The notes beneath the pieces were generated by a model, which worked only from the letters and a program-made list of their open reading frames with translations, ran no database searches and was not told the DNA's origin. This document shows, in pieces, positions 18,488-26,263 of a stretch of DNA of 64,000 nt. The DNA lies in NCBI GenBank assembly GCA_947462685.1, contig CANHPL010000001.1, forward strand, positions 186,001-250,000, written 5' to 3'. Origin of the DNA: Burkholderiaceae bacterium. GTDB lineage: Bacteria > Pseudomonadota > Gammaproteobacteria > Burkholderiales > Burkholderiaceae. Position numbers and translations under genes: made by a program. Position 1 is the first letter of the stretch, and every line of letters begins with the position of its first letter.

Positions 18488-19027
18488 ATGGATGTATTCA
18501 AACGTCAATTTATATGGAAATCAATCGGGTTGATGAGTGTATCTGCATTATTTGTATCGCCCTACAGTCTTGCCCAATCTAGTTACTATCTCCCGAGTCG
18601 ATTGATGAATCTTTATCTGATTCATCAATCGCCGTTTACGAAGAATTTTCTATTCTTTACCATTCAATGCTCTAACCCGGTATTGGATTTTGTTAATAAA
18701 GGGCAGCGTCTACTTTTAAATTGCAATATTGAAATTTCAGCACCAAATCAAAAACCAGTTCAGGGGGAGTTAGCCCTTGACTCTTCATTTCAATACGATC
18801 CAAAAACCTATCAAATTGCTTTGTTTGACCCCAAATTATCTTCAATCCATTTGGATGCTTTAAATGAAAAAGATAATCTTCTTTTAAAACAATTAAGTTC
18901 CTTTTTTGGTCCAATTTTTCATCAACAAGTAGTGTATGAATTATCTGCCTCTGATCTCAAAATGTTAAAAAAGCCACCATCCTCAATACGTATTGAGGAT
19001 GGTGGCTTACGTTTTAACTTTGATTAA
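18488..19027 (+). CDS. Exported DUF1439-like protein of unknown function
   Basis: The 179-aa protein has a signal peptide (MDVFKRQFIW..., hydrophobic, ending SLAQS) without a lipobox Cys. The mature part starts with SYYLPSRLMN, contains NPVLDFVNKGQRLLL and YDPKTYQIAL, and ends with PPSSIRIEDGGLRFNFD. This is the pattern of DUF1439 proteins, whose E. coli member YceB is a lipoprotein of unknown role. I assign the family from memory. The last ~18 codons contain a 38-bp perfect palindrome that also works as the terminator of the convergent metF operon, and the stop overlaps metF by 4 bp. Confidence 0.65.
   Translation: MDVFKRQFIWKSIGLMSVSALFVSPYSLAQSSYYLPSRLMNLYLIHQSPFTKNFLFFTIQCSNPVLDFVNKGQRLLLNCNIEISAPNQKPVQGELALDSSFQYDPKTYQIALFDPKLSSIHLDALNEKDNLLLKQLSSFFGPIFHQQVVYELSASDLKMLKKPPSSIRIEDGGLRFNFD
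18971..19008 (-). terminator. Intrinsic terminator of the metK-ahcY-metF operon, a 38-bp perfect palindrome
   Basis: 18971-18988 and 18991-19008 are exact reverse complements around a central CG, so all 38 bp are palindromic. On the minus strand the stem ends GGTGGC and is followed by TTTTTT, starting 15 nt past the metF stop at 19024. That is a strong Rho-independent terminator. On the plus strand the U-run is interrupted (ACGTTTT), so it should act mainly for metF. It lies fully inside the C-terminal coding region of the DUF1439-like gene. Confidence 0.88.
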
Positions 19028-19866
19028 TCTTCTAAGTTGTGCAGAATTGAAATCGTCGGTTCAGCCATGTTTAAGGTATAGAAATGTAGACCTGGAGCAC
19101 CACCAGCAATCAGCTGATGACACAAATCTGTTACCACTTCTAGCCCATAAGCTTTGATAGATTGAGTATCATCACCGAAACTTTCAAGTCGCTTACGTAA
19201 CCAACGAGGAATCTCCGCTCCACAAGCATCAGAAAAACGAATTAACTGTGTACTGCTAATTATGGGCATAATCCCCGGAATAATGGGTACATGAACATCA
19301 TAACTACTGACATCTTCTAAAAATTGAAAATATGCATCTGAATTAAAAAAGTACTGCGTAATAGCTGAGTTAGCGCCAGCTTGTATTTTTTGGACAAACT
19401 TTTCAATATCATCTACAGCAGAACTCGCCTGAGGATGAAACTCTGGATATGCTGCAACTTCAATATGAAACCAATCACCCGTAGCTTCTCGAATAAAAGC
19501 TACGAGTTCATTGGCGTGATTAAACTCTCCATAATTTCCCATTCCAGAGGGTAAATCACCTCGCAATGCGACAATTCTTTTGATGCCTATGGCTTGGTAT
19601 TGATGCAACAATTCCAAGACCTTTGCTTTGGTACTGCCCACACATGATAAATGCGGAGCTGCAGCAATACCGCCTTCATGTATCTCTCGAACGGTATTCA
19701 TTGTGCCATCTTGAGTTGAACCCCCAGCGCCAAATGTTACTGAGAAGAAGCTTGGGGCTAACTCTTGAATAAGTCGCCCCCTCACTACCCGTAGTTTTTC
19801 AGCGCCCTCTTCTGTCTTAGGAGGGAAAAATTCGGCGCTGAGTTCAATATTGTCGAGTAGGCTCAT
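19024..19866 (-). CDS. metF: 5,10-methylenetetrahydrofolate reductase
   Basis: MetF reduces 5,10-methylene-THF to 5-methyl-THF with a flavin, supplying the methyl donor for MetH. The 280-aa length is usual. Conserved segments are SAEFFPPKTEEG with the catalytic Glu near the N-terminus, SVTFGAGGSTQDGT, HLSCVG, IVALRGDLP, and GANSAITQYFFN, and it ends GAPGLHFYTLNMAE. It follows ahcY after 3 bp, in the order metK-ahcY-metF. A terminator lies just beyond its stop. Confidence 0.97.
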   Translation of the reverse strand: MSLLDNIELSAEFFPPKTEEGAEKLRVVRGRLIQELAPSFFSVTFGAGGSTQDGTMNTVREIHEGGIAAAPHLSCVGSTKAKVLELLHQYQAIGIKRIVALRGDLPSGMGNYGEFNHANELVAFIREATGDWFHIEVAAYPEFHPQASSAVDDIEKFVQKIQAGANSAITQYFFNSDAYFQFLEDVSSYDVHVPIIPGIMPIISSTQLIRFSDACGAEIPRWLRKRLESFGDDTQSIKAYGLEVVTDLCHQLIAGGAPGLHFYTLNMAEPTISILHNLED

Positions 19867-19869
19867 TGT

Positions 19870-21303
19870 TTAATAGCGGTAATGATTTGGTTTAAATGGC
19901 CCAGATTTATCCACGCCAATGTAATTCGCTTGTTGATCGGTCAGAACTGTTAATTCTGCATTTAAATTCTGTAATTGCAAAATTGCCACTTTTTCATCTA
20001 AATGCTTAGGCAGTGTATAAACTCCAATCGGATACTCTTTGGTATGTGCTTTTGTCCATAACTCAATTTGCGCAATTGTTTGATTCGCAAATGATGAGCT
20101 CATCACAAAAGACGGGTGACCTGTTCCACAACCTAAATTGACTAGGCGGCCTTTTGCTAAAAGAATAATTCTTTTTTCTGGTTGACCATTTTGCGCTGGG
20201 AAAATGATGTGATCAACTTGCGGCTTAATTTCTTCCCATTGATATTTTTCAACACTAGCAACATCAATTTCGTTATCAAAGTGACCAATATTACATACAA
20301 TCGCTTGGTTCTTCATCTTGAGCATGATGTCATGAGTAATTACATGATAGTTTCCCGTTGCTGTAACAAAAATATCTGCTTTATCAGCTGCATATTCCAT
20401 CGTTACGACTCGATAACCTTCCATTGCCGCTTGTAGTGCACATATTGGGTCAACTTCTGTTACCCAGACTTGTGCAGATAATGCTCTTAATGCTTGAGCT
20501 GATCCTTTACCAACATCGCCATAACCGGCAACAACAGCTACCTTACCCGCAATCATGACATCGGTCGCACGCTTAATTGCATCTACTAAAGATTCGCGGC
20601 AGCCATATAAATTATCAAATTTACTCTTTGTTACTGAATCATTCACATTGATTGCTGGGAATTTCAGTTCACCTTTAGCAAACATTTGATACAAACGATG
20701 AACACCCGTTGTAGTTTCTTCAGTAACTCCCTTAACTTCAGCTAAGCGGACGGAATACCATGTTGGATCAATAGCTAATTTCGCTTTAATCGATGCGTAC
20801 AAGATTGTTTCTTCTTCGCTCGTTGGATTATTTAAAACAGAACTATCTTTTTCAGCTCTTGCTCCGAGGTGCAATAACAAAGTTGCGTCTCCACCATCAT
20901 CTAAAATCATGTTGGAGTAGGTTTGATCATTCCACTCAAAGATACGATGTGTAAAGTCCCAGTACTGTTCTAAAGTTTCGCCTTTGATGGCAAATACAGG
21001 TGTGCCATTTGCTGCGATTGCCGCAGCTGCATGATCTTGCGTAGAGTAAATATTGCATGACGCCCAACGCACTTTAGCACCCAATGCTTCAAGTGTTTCA
21101 ATTAACACTGCAGTTTGAATCGTCATGTGTAATGAACCAGTAATTCGTGCGCCTTTTAATGGCTGTGCAACTTGATACTCTTTACGAATTGCCATGAGTC
21201 CTGGCATTTCTGTTTCAGCAATAGCGATTTCTTTTCGTCCAAAATCAGCTAATGTGATATCAGCAATAACATAATCGTTTTTTAAATTTGATACTGAGTT
21301 CAT
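19870..21303 (-). CDS. ahcY: S-adenosylhomocysteine hydrolase (adenosylhomocysteinase)
   Basis: AhcY splits SAH to adenosine and homocysteine with bound NAD+, removing the product that inhibits methyltransferases. Motifs are [35 protein letters not shown], the NAD-binding [15 protein letters not shown], and the C-terminal [12 protein letters not shown] with essential Lys/Tyr. I start at the ATG at 21303 (MNSVSNLK), which has GGAGAG just upstream. A frame extension to 21315 uses TTG and includes that ribosome site, so I reject it. The protein is 477 aa. A SAH riboswitch precedes it. Confidence 0.97.
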   Translation of the reverse strand: MNSVSNLKNDYVIADITLADFGRKEIAIAETEMPGLMAIRKEYQVAQPLKGARITGSLHMTIQTAVLIETLEALGAKVRWASCNIYSTQDHAAAAIAANGTPVFAIKGETLEQYWDFTHRIFEWNDQTYSNMILDDGGDATLLLHLGARAEKDSSVLNNPTSEEETILYASIKAKLAIDPTWYSVRLAEVKGVTEETTTGVHRLYQMFAKGELKFPAINVNDSVTKSKFDNLYGCRESLVDAIKRATDVMIAGKVAVVAGYGDVGKGSAQALRALSAQVWVTEVDPICALQAAMEGYRVVTMEYAADKADIFVTATGNYHVITHDIMLKMKNQAIVCNIGHFDNEIDVASVEKYQWEEIKPQVDHIIFPAQNGQPEKRIILLAKGRLVNLGCGTGHPSFVMSSSFANQTIAQIELWTKAHTKEYPIGVYTLPKHLDEKVAILQLQNLNAELTVLTDQQANYIGVDKSGPFKPNHYRY

Positions 21304-21313
21304 GCCACTCTCC

Positions 21314-21352
21314 AAAAATTACAGAAATCTCGAGGGGCTGTAATGAAAGCCC
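21314..21352 (-). promoter_or_regulatory. Probable expression platform of the SAH riboswitch (alternative hairpins before ahcY)
   Basis: Two hairpins that cannot coexist lie between the aptamer and the ahcY ribosome site. One pairs GGGCT with AGCCC (21335-21352). The other pairs ATTACAG with CTGTAAT (21318-21344) and runs straight into UUUU, giving a terminator-like element. Aptamer occupancy could choose between them; which one SAH favours is inference. The GGAGAG of ahcY follows directly, so a translational effect is also possible. Confidence 0.5.
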
Positions 21353-21375
21353 ACCAACCAAGAGTTCAAAAGGTT

Positions 21376-21475
21376 AGTGAGCGCCGTTGCCTAGACTCTT
21401 TCTTGAGTCCCTCCAAGCCTGGGGTAACTTAGATATAAATCATCTAAGTTAACCTCGCAACGCTCCTTGGAGAAT
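21376..21475 (-). promoter_or_regulatory. SAH riboswitch aptamer
   Basis: Read on the minus strand, the segment from 21475 to 21376 contains CCAAGGAGCGTTGC, then a variable AT-rich arm (GTTAACTTAGAT...ATCTAAGTTAC), then CCCCAGGCTTGG, and ends CAACGGCGCTCAC. These are the invariant blocks of the SAH aptamer (GAGGAGCGCUGC / CCCAGGCUCG / AACGGCGCUCA in the Ralstonia version), with the CCAAGG/CTTGG closing stem and the AGCG/CGCU and UUGC/CAACGG pairings preserved. It is placed between metK and ahcY, so it should switch on ahcY-metF when SAH rises, without affecting metK. Confidence 0.9.
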
Positions 21476-21483
21476 TTTAAATA

Positions 21484-22650
21484 TTATAAACCTGCTGCAG
21501 ATTTCAGTGCGATTACACGATCTCGAGCTTCCCAGGTAAACTCTGGCTCTTCACGACCAAAGTGGCCATATGCGGCCGTTTTACGATAAATTGGTCGAAG
21601 AAGATCAAGCATTTTTACAATACCTTTTGGTCTTAAATCAAAGTGCTCACTCACCAACTTTGAAATTTCCTCATCAGATATTTTGCCAGTTCCGTAGGTG
21701 CTCACCATCACTGAAGTTGGTTTTGCAACACCAATTGCATAAGAAACTTGAACTAAACACTTTGATGCCAAGCCAGCCGCAACGACATTTTTTGCAACAT
21801 AACGAGCAGCATATGCAGCGGATCTATCTACTTTGGATGGGTCTTTTCCAGAAAATGCGCCACCGCCATGAGGTGCTGCGCCACCATAAGTGTCAACAAT
21901 GATTTTACGGCCAGTCAAACCACAGTCTCCTTGTGGTCCACCAATCACAAATCGACCTGTAGGATTTACCAAATACTTGATTTCACCCTTGATGAGTTCT
22001 TTTGGCAATACCGGTTTAATAATTTCCTCAATCACCGCTTCACGTAACTTGTCCAATTCCATTTCTGGGGAGTGTTGTGTAGACAATACAACCGTATCGA
22101 TAGAATCAGGTCGACCATTCACATAGCGCAAAGTGACTTGTGATTTAGCGTCAGGTCTTAACCAATTGAGTCTTCCATCTCGACGCAGTTGTGATTGACG
22201 CTCTACTAAACGATGCGAAAGATAAATCGGCATTGGCATGAGTTCTGGTGTTTCATCAACGGCATACCCAAACATCAACCCTTGATCGCCTGCGCCTTGA
22301 TCTAAAGGATCATCTTCAGCTTTATTAACGCCCTGTGCGATATCTGGGCTTTGTTTGTCGTAAGCCACTAAAACAGCGCAGCCACGATAATCAATACCAA
22401 AATCGGTATTATCATAGCCGATTTCACGAAGCGTTTCTCGAGCTACTTTGATGTAATCTACGTTGGCCGAAGTGGTAATCTCACCAGCGAGTACAACTAA
22501 ACCAGTATTACAAAGTGTTTCTGCTGCAACTCTTGCTGTAGGATCCTGCGCAAGAATTGCGTCAAGAATAGAGTCTGAGATTTGATCAGCAACTTTGTCA
22601 GGGTGACCTTCGGATACAGATTCAGATGTGAAAAAATAATCATTTGCCAT
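21484..22650 (-). CDS. metK: S-adenosylmethionine synthetase
   Basis: MetK makes SAM from methionine and ATP. The 388-aa protein has the family motifs [20 protein letters not shown] at the N-terminus, [33 protein letters not shown] and [19 protein letters not shown]. The ATG at 22650 has AAGGAAC 5 nt upstream. It is the first gene of the metK-ahcY-metF unit, but the SAH riboswitch behind it lets the downstream genes be tuned separately. Its own ~105-nt leader is strongly structured, and a good sigma70 promoter precedes that leader. Confidence 0.98.
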   Translation of the reverse strand: MANDYFFTSESVSEGHPDKVADQISDSILDAILAQDPTARVAAETLCNTGLVVLAGEITTSANVDYIKVARETLREIGYDNTDFGIDYRGCAVLVAYDKQSPDIAQGVNKAEDDPLDQGAGDQGLMFGYAVDETPELMPMPIYLSHRLVERQSQLRRDGRLNWLRPDAKSQVTLRYVNGRPDSIDTVVLSTQHSPEMELDKLREAVIEEIIKPVLPKELIKGEIKYLVNPTGRFVIGGPQGDCGLTGRKIIVDTYGGAAPHGGGAFSGKDPSKVDRSAAYAARYVAKNVVAAGLASKCLVQVSYAIGVAKPTSVMVSTYGTGKISDEEISKLVSEHFDLRPKGIVKMLDLLRPIYRKTAAYGHFGREEPEFTWEARDRVIALKSAAGL

Positions 22651-22757
22651 ATAAGTTCCTTAATTAAAAGTTCGACAACACGTGCCGAACTACCTATACG
22701 GCGACGCTTTAGCAGAATTTATAGTCGCCCTGCAAGTTGTCTTAACTCGGCGATGAT
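22651..22757 (-). promoter_or_regulatory. Structured metK mRNA leader, candidate attenuator or riboswitch of unnamed class
   Basis: Reading the minus strand from about 22757, four pairings can be drawn. P1: TCGC plus CGAGTT with AACTTG plus GCGA, loop AAGAC (22753-22725). P2: GGCGAC (22729-22724) with GTCGCC (22705-22700). T: a 9-bp stem with 5-nt loop at 22691-22669, followed by UUUU. AT: GCCGAGTT (22751-22744) with AGTTCGGC (22691-22684), eight pairs including two G-U. P1 excludes P2 and AT, and AT excludes T. That is the logic of a terminator/antiterminator switch. I see no match to SAM-I, SAM-II or the SAH aptamer. Confidence 0.55.
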
Positions 22758-22761
22758 AACT

Positions 22762-22790
22762 AGTATAACGATTCTTCTGAATTTTTTCAA
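22762..22790 (-). promoter_or_regulatory. Predicted sigma70 promoter of metK
   Basis: On the minus strand TTGAAA (22790-22785) and TATACT (22767-22762) are separated by exactly 17 bp. Transcription should start near 22756, giving a leader of about 105 nt before the metK ATG. The promoter lies in the 170-bp gap shared with the divergent acyltransferase gene at 22822. Confidence 0.65.
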
Positions 22791-22821
22791 ACTTCATGTT
22801 TTTTTGCATATCATATAGGGA

Positions 22822-23670
22822 ATGCATTGGTTAATTCATCTTATCGGTCGCCTTCCTTTGAAGTATCTACAATCCGTAGGTGCTTTTTTAGGTCTCTTAA
22901 CTTATTGGTTCTCACCAAAAGATAAGGCTTTGATCCTTGAAAATTTATCGTATGCCCACCAGCTATATAGCTTTCAAGCAAACCCGAAAGAGGTTGCCAA
23001 GTCTGCTGGAAAAATGTTAACAGATAGTCTTTGGATTTGGCAACACCCGACAAAGGCCCTTCAAAAAACAGAATTGATTCACTGGGATATCGTAGAAAAT
23101 GCAATGGCAGAGGGTAAGGGACTACTAATGCTGACCCCTCATTTAGGTGCATTTGAAATGATCCCACGTGTCTTGGCGGAACATTTTCCTGCGACTATTA
23201 TTTATAAACCCGCTAAACAACATTGGTTGAATGATCTGATTGAAGAAGGTAGAGCACATCCTCGCATGAACTTTGTACCTGCAAATATGCAAGGAGTTCG
23301 TCAAATTGCTCGCGCCCTGGTCCGCGGTGAAGCCGTCGGAATCCTCCCAGATCAAGTGCCAGGAAATGGCGAAGGTGTTTGGGCCCCATTTTTTGGTAAG
23401 CCTGCCTACACTGCCGTTTTACCCGCAAAGATTGCTCTGAAAAATAATATACCTACGATTATTTTTTCGGCGATTAGAAAACCCGATGGCGCTGGTTGGT
23501 CCGTAATTGCCCAAAGAATGTCAGAACCGTTTAATACTGATCCAGTTGCTGCTGCAACACAACTCAATCATTTTTTGGAACAAATAATTATGAACAATCC
23601 TGATCAATATCTTTGGATGTACAAAAGATACAAGCACCCTATTGGTGCGCCACTGCCTCCTTCAGTATGA
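22822..23670 (+). CDS. Lipid A biosynthesis lauroyl/myristoyl acyltransferase (LpxL/HtrB family), copy 1
   Basis: This 282-aa inner membrane enzyme likely adds a secondary acyl chain to Kdo-lipid A or its precursor. The H-x4-E catalytic dyad is visible in LTPHLGAFEM (about residues 110-119). Further family motifs are IYKPAKQHWLNDLI, GEAVGILPDQVPG with the conserved DQ, APFFGKPAYT and YLWMYKRYK. The N-terminus is hydrophobic and anchors the protein. It overlaps a second homologue by 4 bp (ATGA). The two probably act at different acyl positions; which is LpxL and which LpxM/P cannot be told here. Confidence 0.9.
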   Translation: MHWLIHLIGRLPLKYLQSVGAFLGLLTYWFSPKDKALILENLSYAHQLYSFQANPKEVAKSAGKMLTDSLWIWQHPTKALQKTELIHWDIVENAMAEGKGLLMLTPHLGAFEMIPRVLAEHFPATIIYKPAKQHWLNDLIEEGRAHPRMNFVPANMQGVRQIARALVRGEAVGILPDQVPGNGEGVWAPFFGKPAYTAVLPAKIALKNNIPTIIFSAIRKPDGAGWSVIAQRMSEPFNTDPVAAATQLNHFLEQIIMNNPDQYLWMYKRYKHPIGAPLPPSV

Positions 23671-24566
23671 AAATCTTAAATCAATTTTTGAACTATTTAG
23701 GACTTGGTCTTTTATACTTCTTAAATGCCTTACCTATGACGGTGAACCATGCCATTGGTGATGCTATGGGTTGGATTGCCTATCATTTGCCGATTGAGCG
23801 CAAAAAAGTGGTCGATATTAACTTAAGACTTTGCTTCCCTCATTTGTCCGAACAAGAGTTAAAAAAATTATGCCTACAGCATTGGCAATTATTTGGTCGA
23901 TCGATTACAGAGCGCGGATACCTATGGTTAGGTACTAAGGCCGAAATTGAAAATCTAGTGCAAATCAAATCTGACATTGATATAGATGATGGTAAACCCC
24001 GTTTATTTTTTAGTATGCACTTATTAGGTATTGAAGCTGGATTAATCGGCTTTTCCCTTTATCTATCTCAACGAGGTTTTCAAAACCCGACCACGCTTTA
24101 CATCAAAATGAAAAATGATTTTTTTGATAAAAAAATTAAGTTTTGGCGGGAGCGTTTTGGTGCAAAAATGATTCTTCGTCAACAAAATACTAGGGAGTTG
24201 ATTCGTGCTGTTCGGTCTAATCAAGCTGTGGTGATTTCTCCAGATATGGATCTTGGTAAACAAGACTCGGTATTTGTACCATTCTTCGGTGTGCCAACTT
24301 GTACAGTAACATCCATTTCTCGATTTGCAAAAATTGCAAATGCTGAGGTCTGTCCTATTATTACGACTTTAAATCCTGGTGGGAAATCCTACACTGTTCA
24401 TATCAGTAAGCCGCTAGAAAACTTCCCAAGTGGGGACGAGGTGGCAGACACGCTTCGATTAAATCAATTCTTTGAGGCGCAAATCAGCCCTCGCCCAGAA
24501 GAGTATTATTGGGTTCATAAACGTTTTAAAAATCGGCCTGAAGGCCAAGCTAGGTTTTATTCATGA
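23667..24566 (+). CDS. Lipid A acyltransferase (LpxL/HtrB family), copy 2
   Basis: The 299-aa protein is a divergent paralogue of the preceding gene. The catalytic dyad appears as H-x4-E in SMHLLGIEAG, followed by a VVISPDMDLG block where copy 1 has ILPDQ, and VPFFGVPTCT and YYWVHKRFK near the C-terminus. The ATG at 23667 overlaps the previous stop; an in-frame extension to 23613 lies inside the previous gene and is rejected. The tandem lpxL-lpxL-dapF arrangement with ATGA overlaps at both joints shows one tightly coupled envelope operon. Confidence 0.89.
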   Translation: MKILNQFLNYLGLGLLYFLNALPMTVNHAIGDAMGWIAYHLPIERKKVVDINLRLCFPHLSEQELKKLCLQHWQLFGRSITERGYLWLGTKAEIENLVQIKSDIDIDDGKPRLFFSMHLLGIEAGLIGFSLYLSQRGFQNPTTLYIKMKNDFFDKKIKFWRERFGAKMILRQQNTRELIRAVRSNQAVVISPDMDLGKQDSVFVPFFGVPTCTVTSISRFAKIANAEVCPIITTLNPGGKSYTVHISKPLENFPSGDEVADTLRLNQFFEAQISPRPEEYYWVHKRFKNRPEGQARFYS

Positions 24567-25429
24567 AACTTCACTTTACAAAAATGCATGGTGCAGGTAA
24601 TGACTTTATTGTCATTGATGCGATTGCTCAAAATATTCGTCAGTTAACCAAAGAAAATTGGATTTTTCTGGCTAATCGTCAATTAGGTATCGGTGCAGAT
24701 CAAATATTATTAGTTGAATCTCCAACCAACATAGATGCGGATTTTCGTTACCGCATTATTAATCACGATGGCTCTGAAGTAGAGCAATGCGGTAATGGGT
24801 CAAGATGTTTTGTACGTTTTGTTCGTGAAAAAGGCTTAACTTCGAAAAAAGAAATTAGAGTCGAAATAGCGCATACAACCATTACCCTATCAGAACAAGA
24901 GGACCAGCGTGTTCGGGTCAATATGGGGTCCCCGATTTTTCAACATGACTTGATTCCTTTTATCCCAGGTAATCTTGATACACAAGTGATCGGCCCCGTT
25001 ACTGAATTTTTATTACCTTTAAAACACTCTTCTGTTTGGATAACACCTCTTTCTATGGGGAATCCTCACGCGGTCCAATTAGTAGAGTCAGTAAATACCG
25101 CTTTAGTTGGCCAAATTGGCTCAGAAATTGAGAACCATCCAAGCTTTCCTAAAAGGGTCAATGTTGGGTTTGTCGAAGTGGTAGATCGAGGCCATATCAA
25201 CATCCGAGTCTTTGAAAGAGGCTCTGGAGAAACACTTTCCTGCGGCACAGGAGCATGTGCAGCTGTAGTAACCGCCATCTTAAAAAATCTCGTTGACTCG
25301 CCAGTCACTGTTCAAACCCGCGGTGGATTGCTAGAGATCGTTTGGCAATATGCACATCAAGGTCTTCATGCCGACGTCATCATGACAGGTCCTGCTACAA
25401 CTGTTTATGAAGGCGTTATTGAGATTTAA
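24563..25429 (+). CDS. dapF: Diaminopimelate epimerase
   Basis: DapF interconverts LL- and meso-diaminopimelate for lysine and peptidoglycan synthesis. The 288-aa protein has both active-site cysteines, in QCGNGSRCFVRF and in SCGTGACAAVV, plus the N-terminal TKMHGAGNDFIVID and the FERGSGETLSCG motif. The start overlaps the upstream acyltransferase stop (ATGA). In E. coli dapF sits with DUF484 and xerC; here those two lie about 13 kb away on the other strand. A 160-bp AT-rich gap without recognised features follows. Confidence 0.96.
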   Translation: MKLHFTKMHGAGNDFIVIDAIAQNIRQLTKENWIFLANRQLGIGADQILLVESPTNIDADFRYRIINHDGSEVEQCGNGSRCFVRFVREKGLTSKKEIRVEIAHTTITLSEQEDQRVRVNMGSPIFQHDLIPFIPGNLDTQVIGPVTEFLLPLKHSSVWITPLSMGNPHAVQLVESVNTALVGQIGSEIENHPSFPKRVNVGFVEVVDRGHINIRVFERGSGETLSCGTGACAAVVTAILKNLVDSPVTVQTRGGLLEIVWQYAHQGLHADVIMTGPATTVYEGVIEI

Positions 25430-25588
25430 TCTATACGCATGCTGATGTAATTGATTTCTTATCTGTAAAATTTTGATGTCAAATACAATATTTTATTTAT
25501 TTGCATCAATCATTAAAAGCCCTCTATTATTGGTGAAGAATAGTGTCGACACATTTGAGCGATCGATCTGTGGGCAAAACAGACTTAA

Positions 25589-26263
25589 TTAGGTCACTCT
25601 TTCATTGATCCCGTAATGATGACGATATTCCTGCACTTTAGGTAGATATTCTTTCAAAACCATATCGTTTGTTTTCTCCAAAAACTGTAATAGATCTGCG
25701 AGATTCGCAATCGCAATAACCGGAATACCAAAATCTTTTTGGACAGCCTGTACCGCAGAGAACTCACCAATGTCGATGGCATTTCCAGATTTTTCCATAC
25801 GATCTAAAGCAATTAATACAGCACAAGGTGTTGCTCCAGCTTTTAGAATTAACTCAACCGACTCACGTACTGAAGTTCCTGCAGAAATCACATCATCAAC
25901 AATCACAACTCGCCCTTGCAGAGGTGCGCCAACCAAAATACCGCCTTCGCCATGATCTTTTGCTTCTTTTCGGTTGTATGAAAATGAAACATTTTTACCT
26001 GAATTTGCTAAAGCAATTGCCGTACTAGCTGACAAGGTAATGCCTTTATATGCCGGACCAAATAACATATCAAATTCAATTTGTGCAGATAGTAAAGTGC
26101 GGGCGTAAAATTCACCTAAAGCACCTAATTTAGCGCCGTCATTAAAATCACCGGCATTAAAGAAATAGGGTGAAAGACGACCTGCTTTAGTTTTAAATTC
26201 GCCAAAAGATAATACTTTGGCCTGAAGTGCAAATTCAATAAATTCAGAGGAATGAGGTTTCAT
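25589..26263 (-). CDS. pyrE: Orotate phosphoribosyltransferase
   Basis: PyrE joins orotate with PRPP to form OMP in pyrimidine synthesis. The 224-aa protein begins MKPHSSEFIEFALQAKVLSFGEF, very close to the E. coli start, and contains SPYFFNAG, GPAYKGI, the KEAKDHGEGG loop and the PRPP motif VVIVDDVISAGTS. The frame is open further upstream to 26341, but that region is the divergent exonuclease gene. The ATG at 26263 overlaps the ATG of that gene within one CATG. No Shine-Dalgarno precedes pyrE, so its message may be leaderless or nearly so. Confidence 0.96.
   Translation of the reverse strand: MKPHSSEFIEFALQAKVLSFGEFKTKAGRLSPYFFNAGDFNDGAKLGALGEFYARTLLSAQIEFDMLFGPAYKGITLSASTAIALANSGKNVSFSYNRKEAKDHGEGGILVGAPLQGRVVIVDDVISAGTSVRESVELILKAGATPCAVLIALDRMEKSGNAIDIGEFSAVQAVQKDFGIPVIAIANLADLLQFLEKTNDMVLKEYLPKVQEYRHHYGINERVT

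Noticed and set aside
22651-22757. SAM-II or SAH aptamer in the metK leader
   Set aside because: GCTAAAG looks like part of SAM-II, but the loop lengths and conserved blocks do not fit, and the SAH blocks are absent.
25430-25588. Gene remnant or RNA gene between dapF and pyrE
   Set aside because: Short AT-rich sequence without an open frame, strong hairpin or similarity I recognise.
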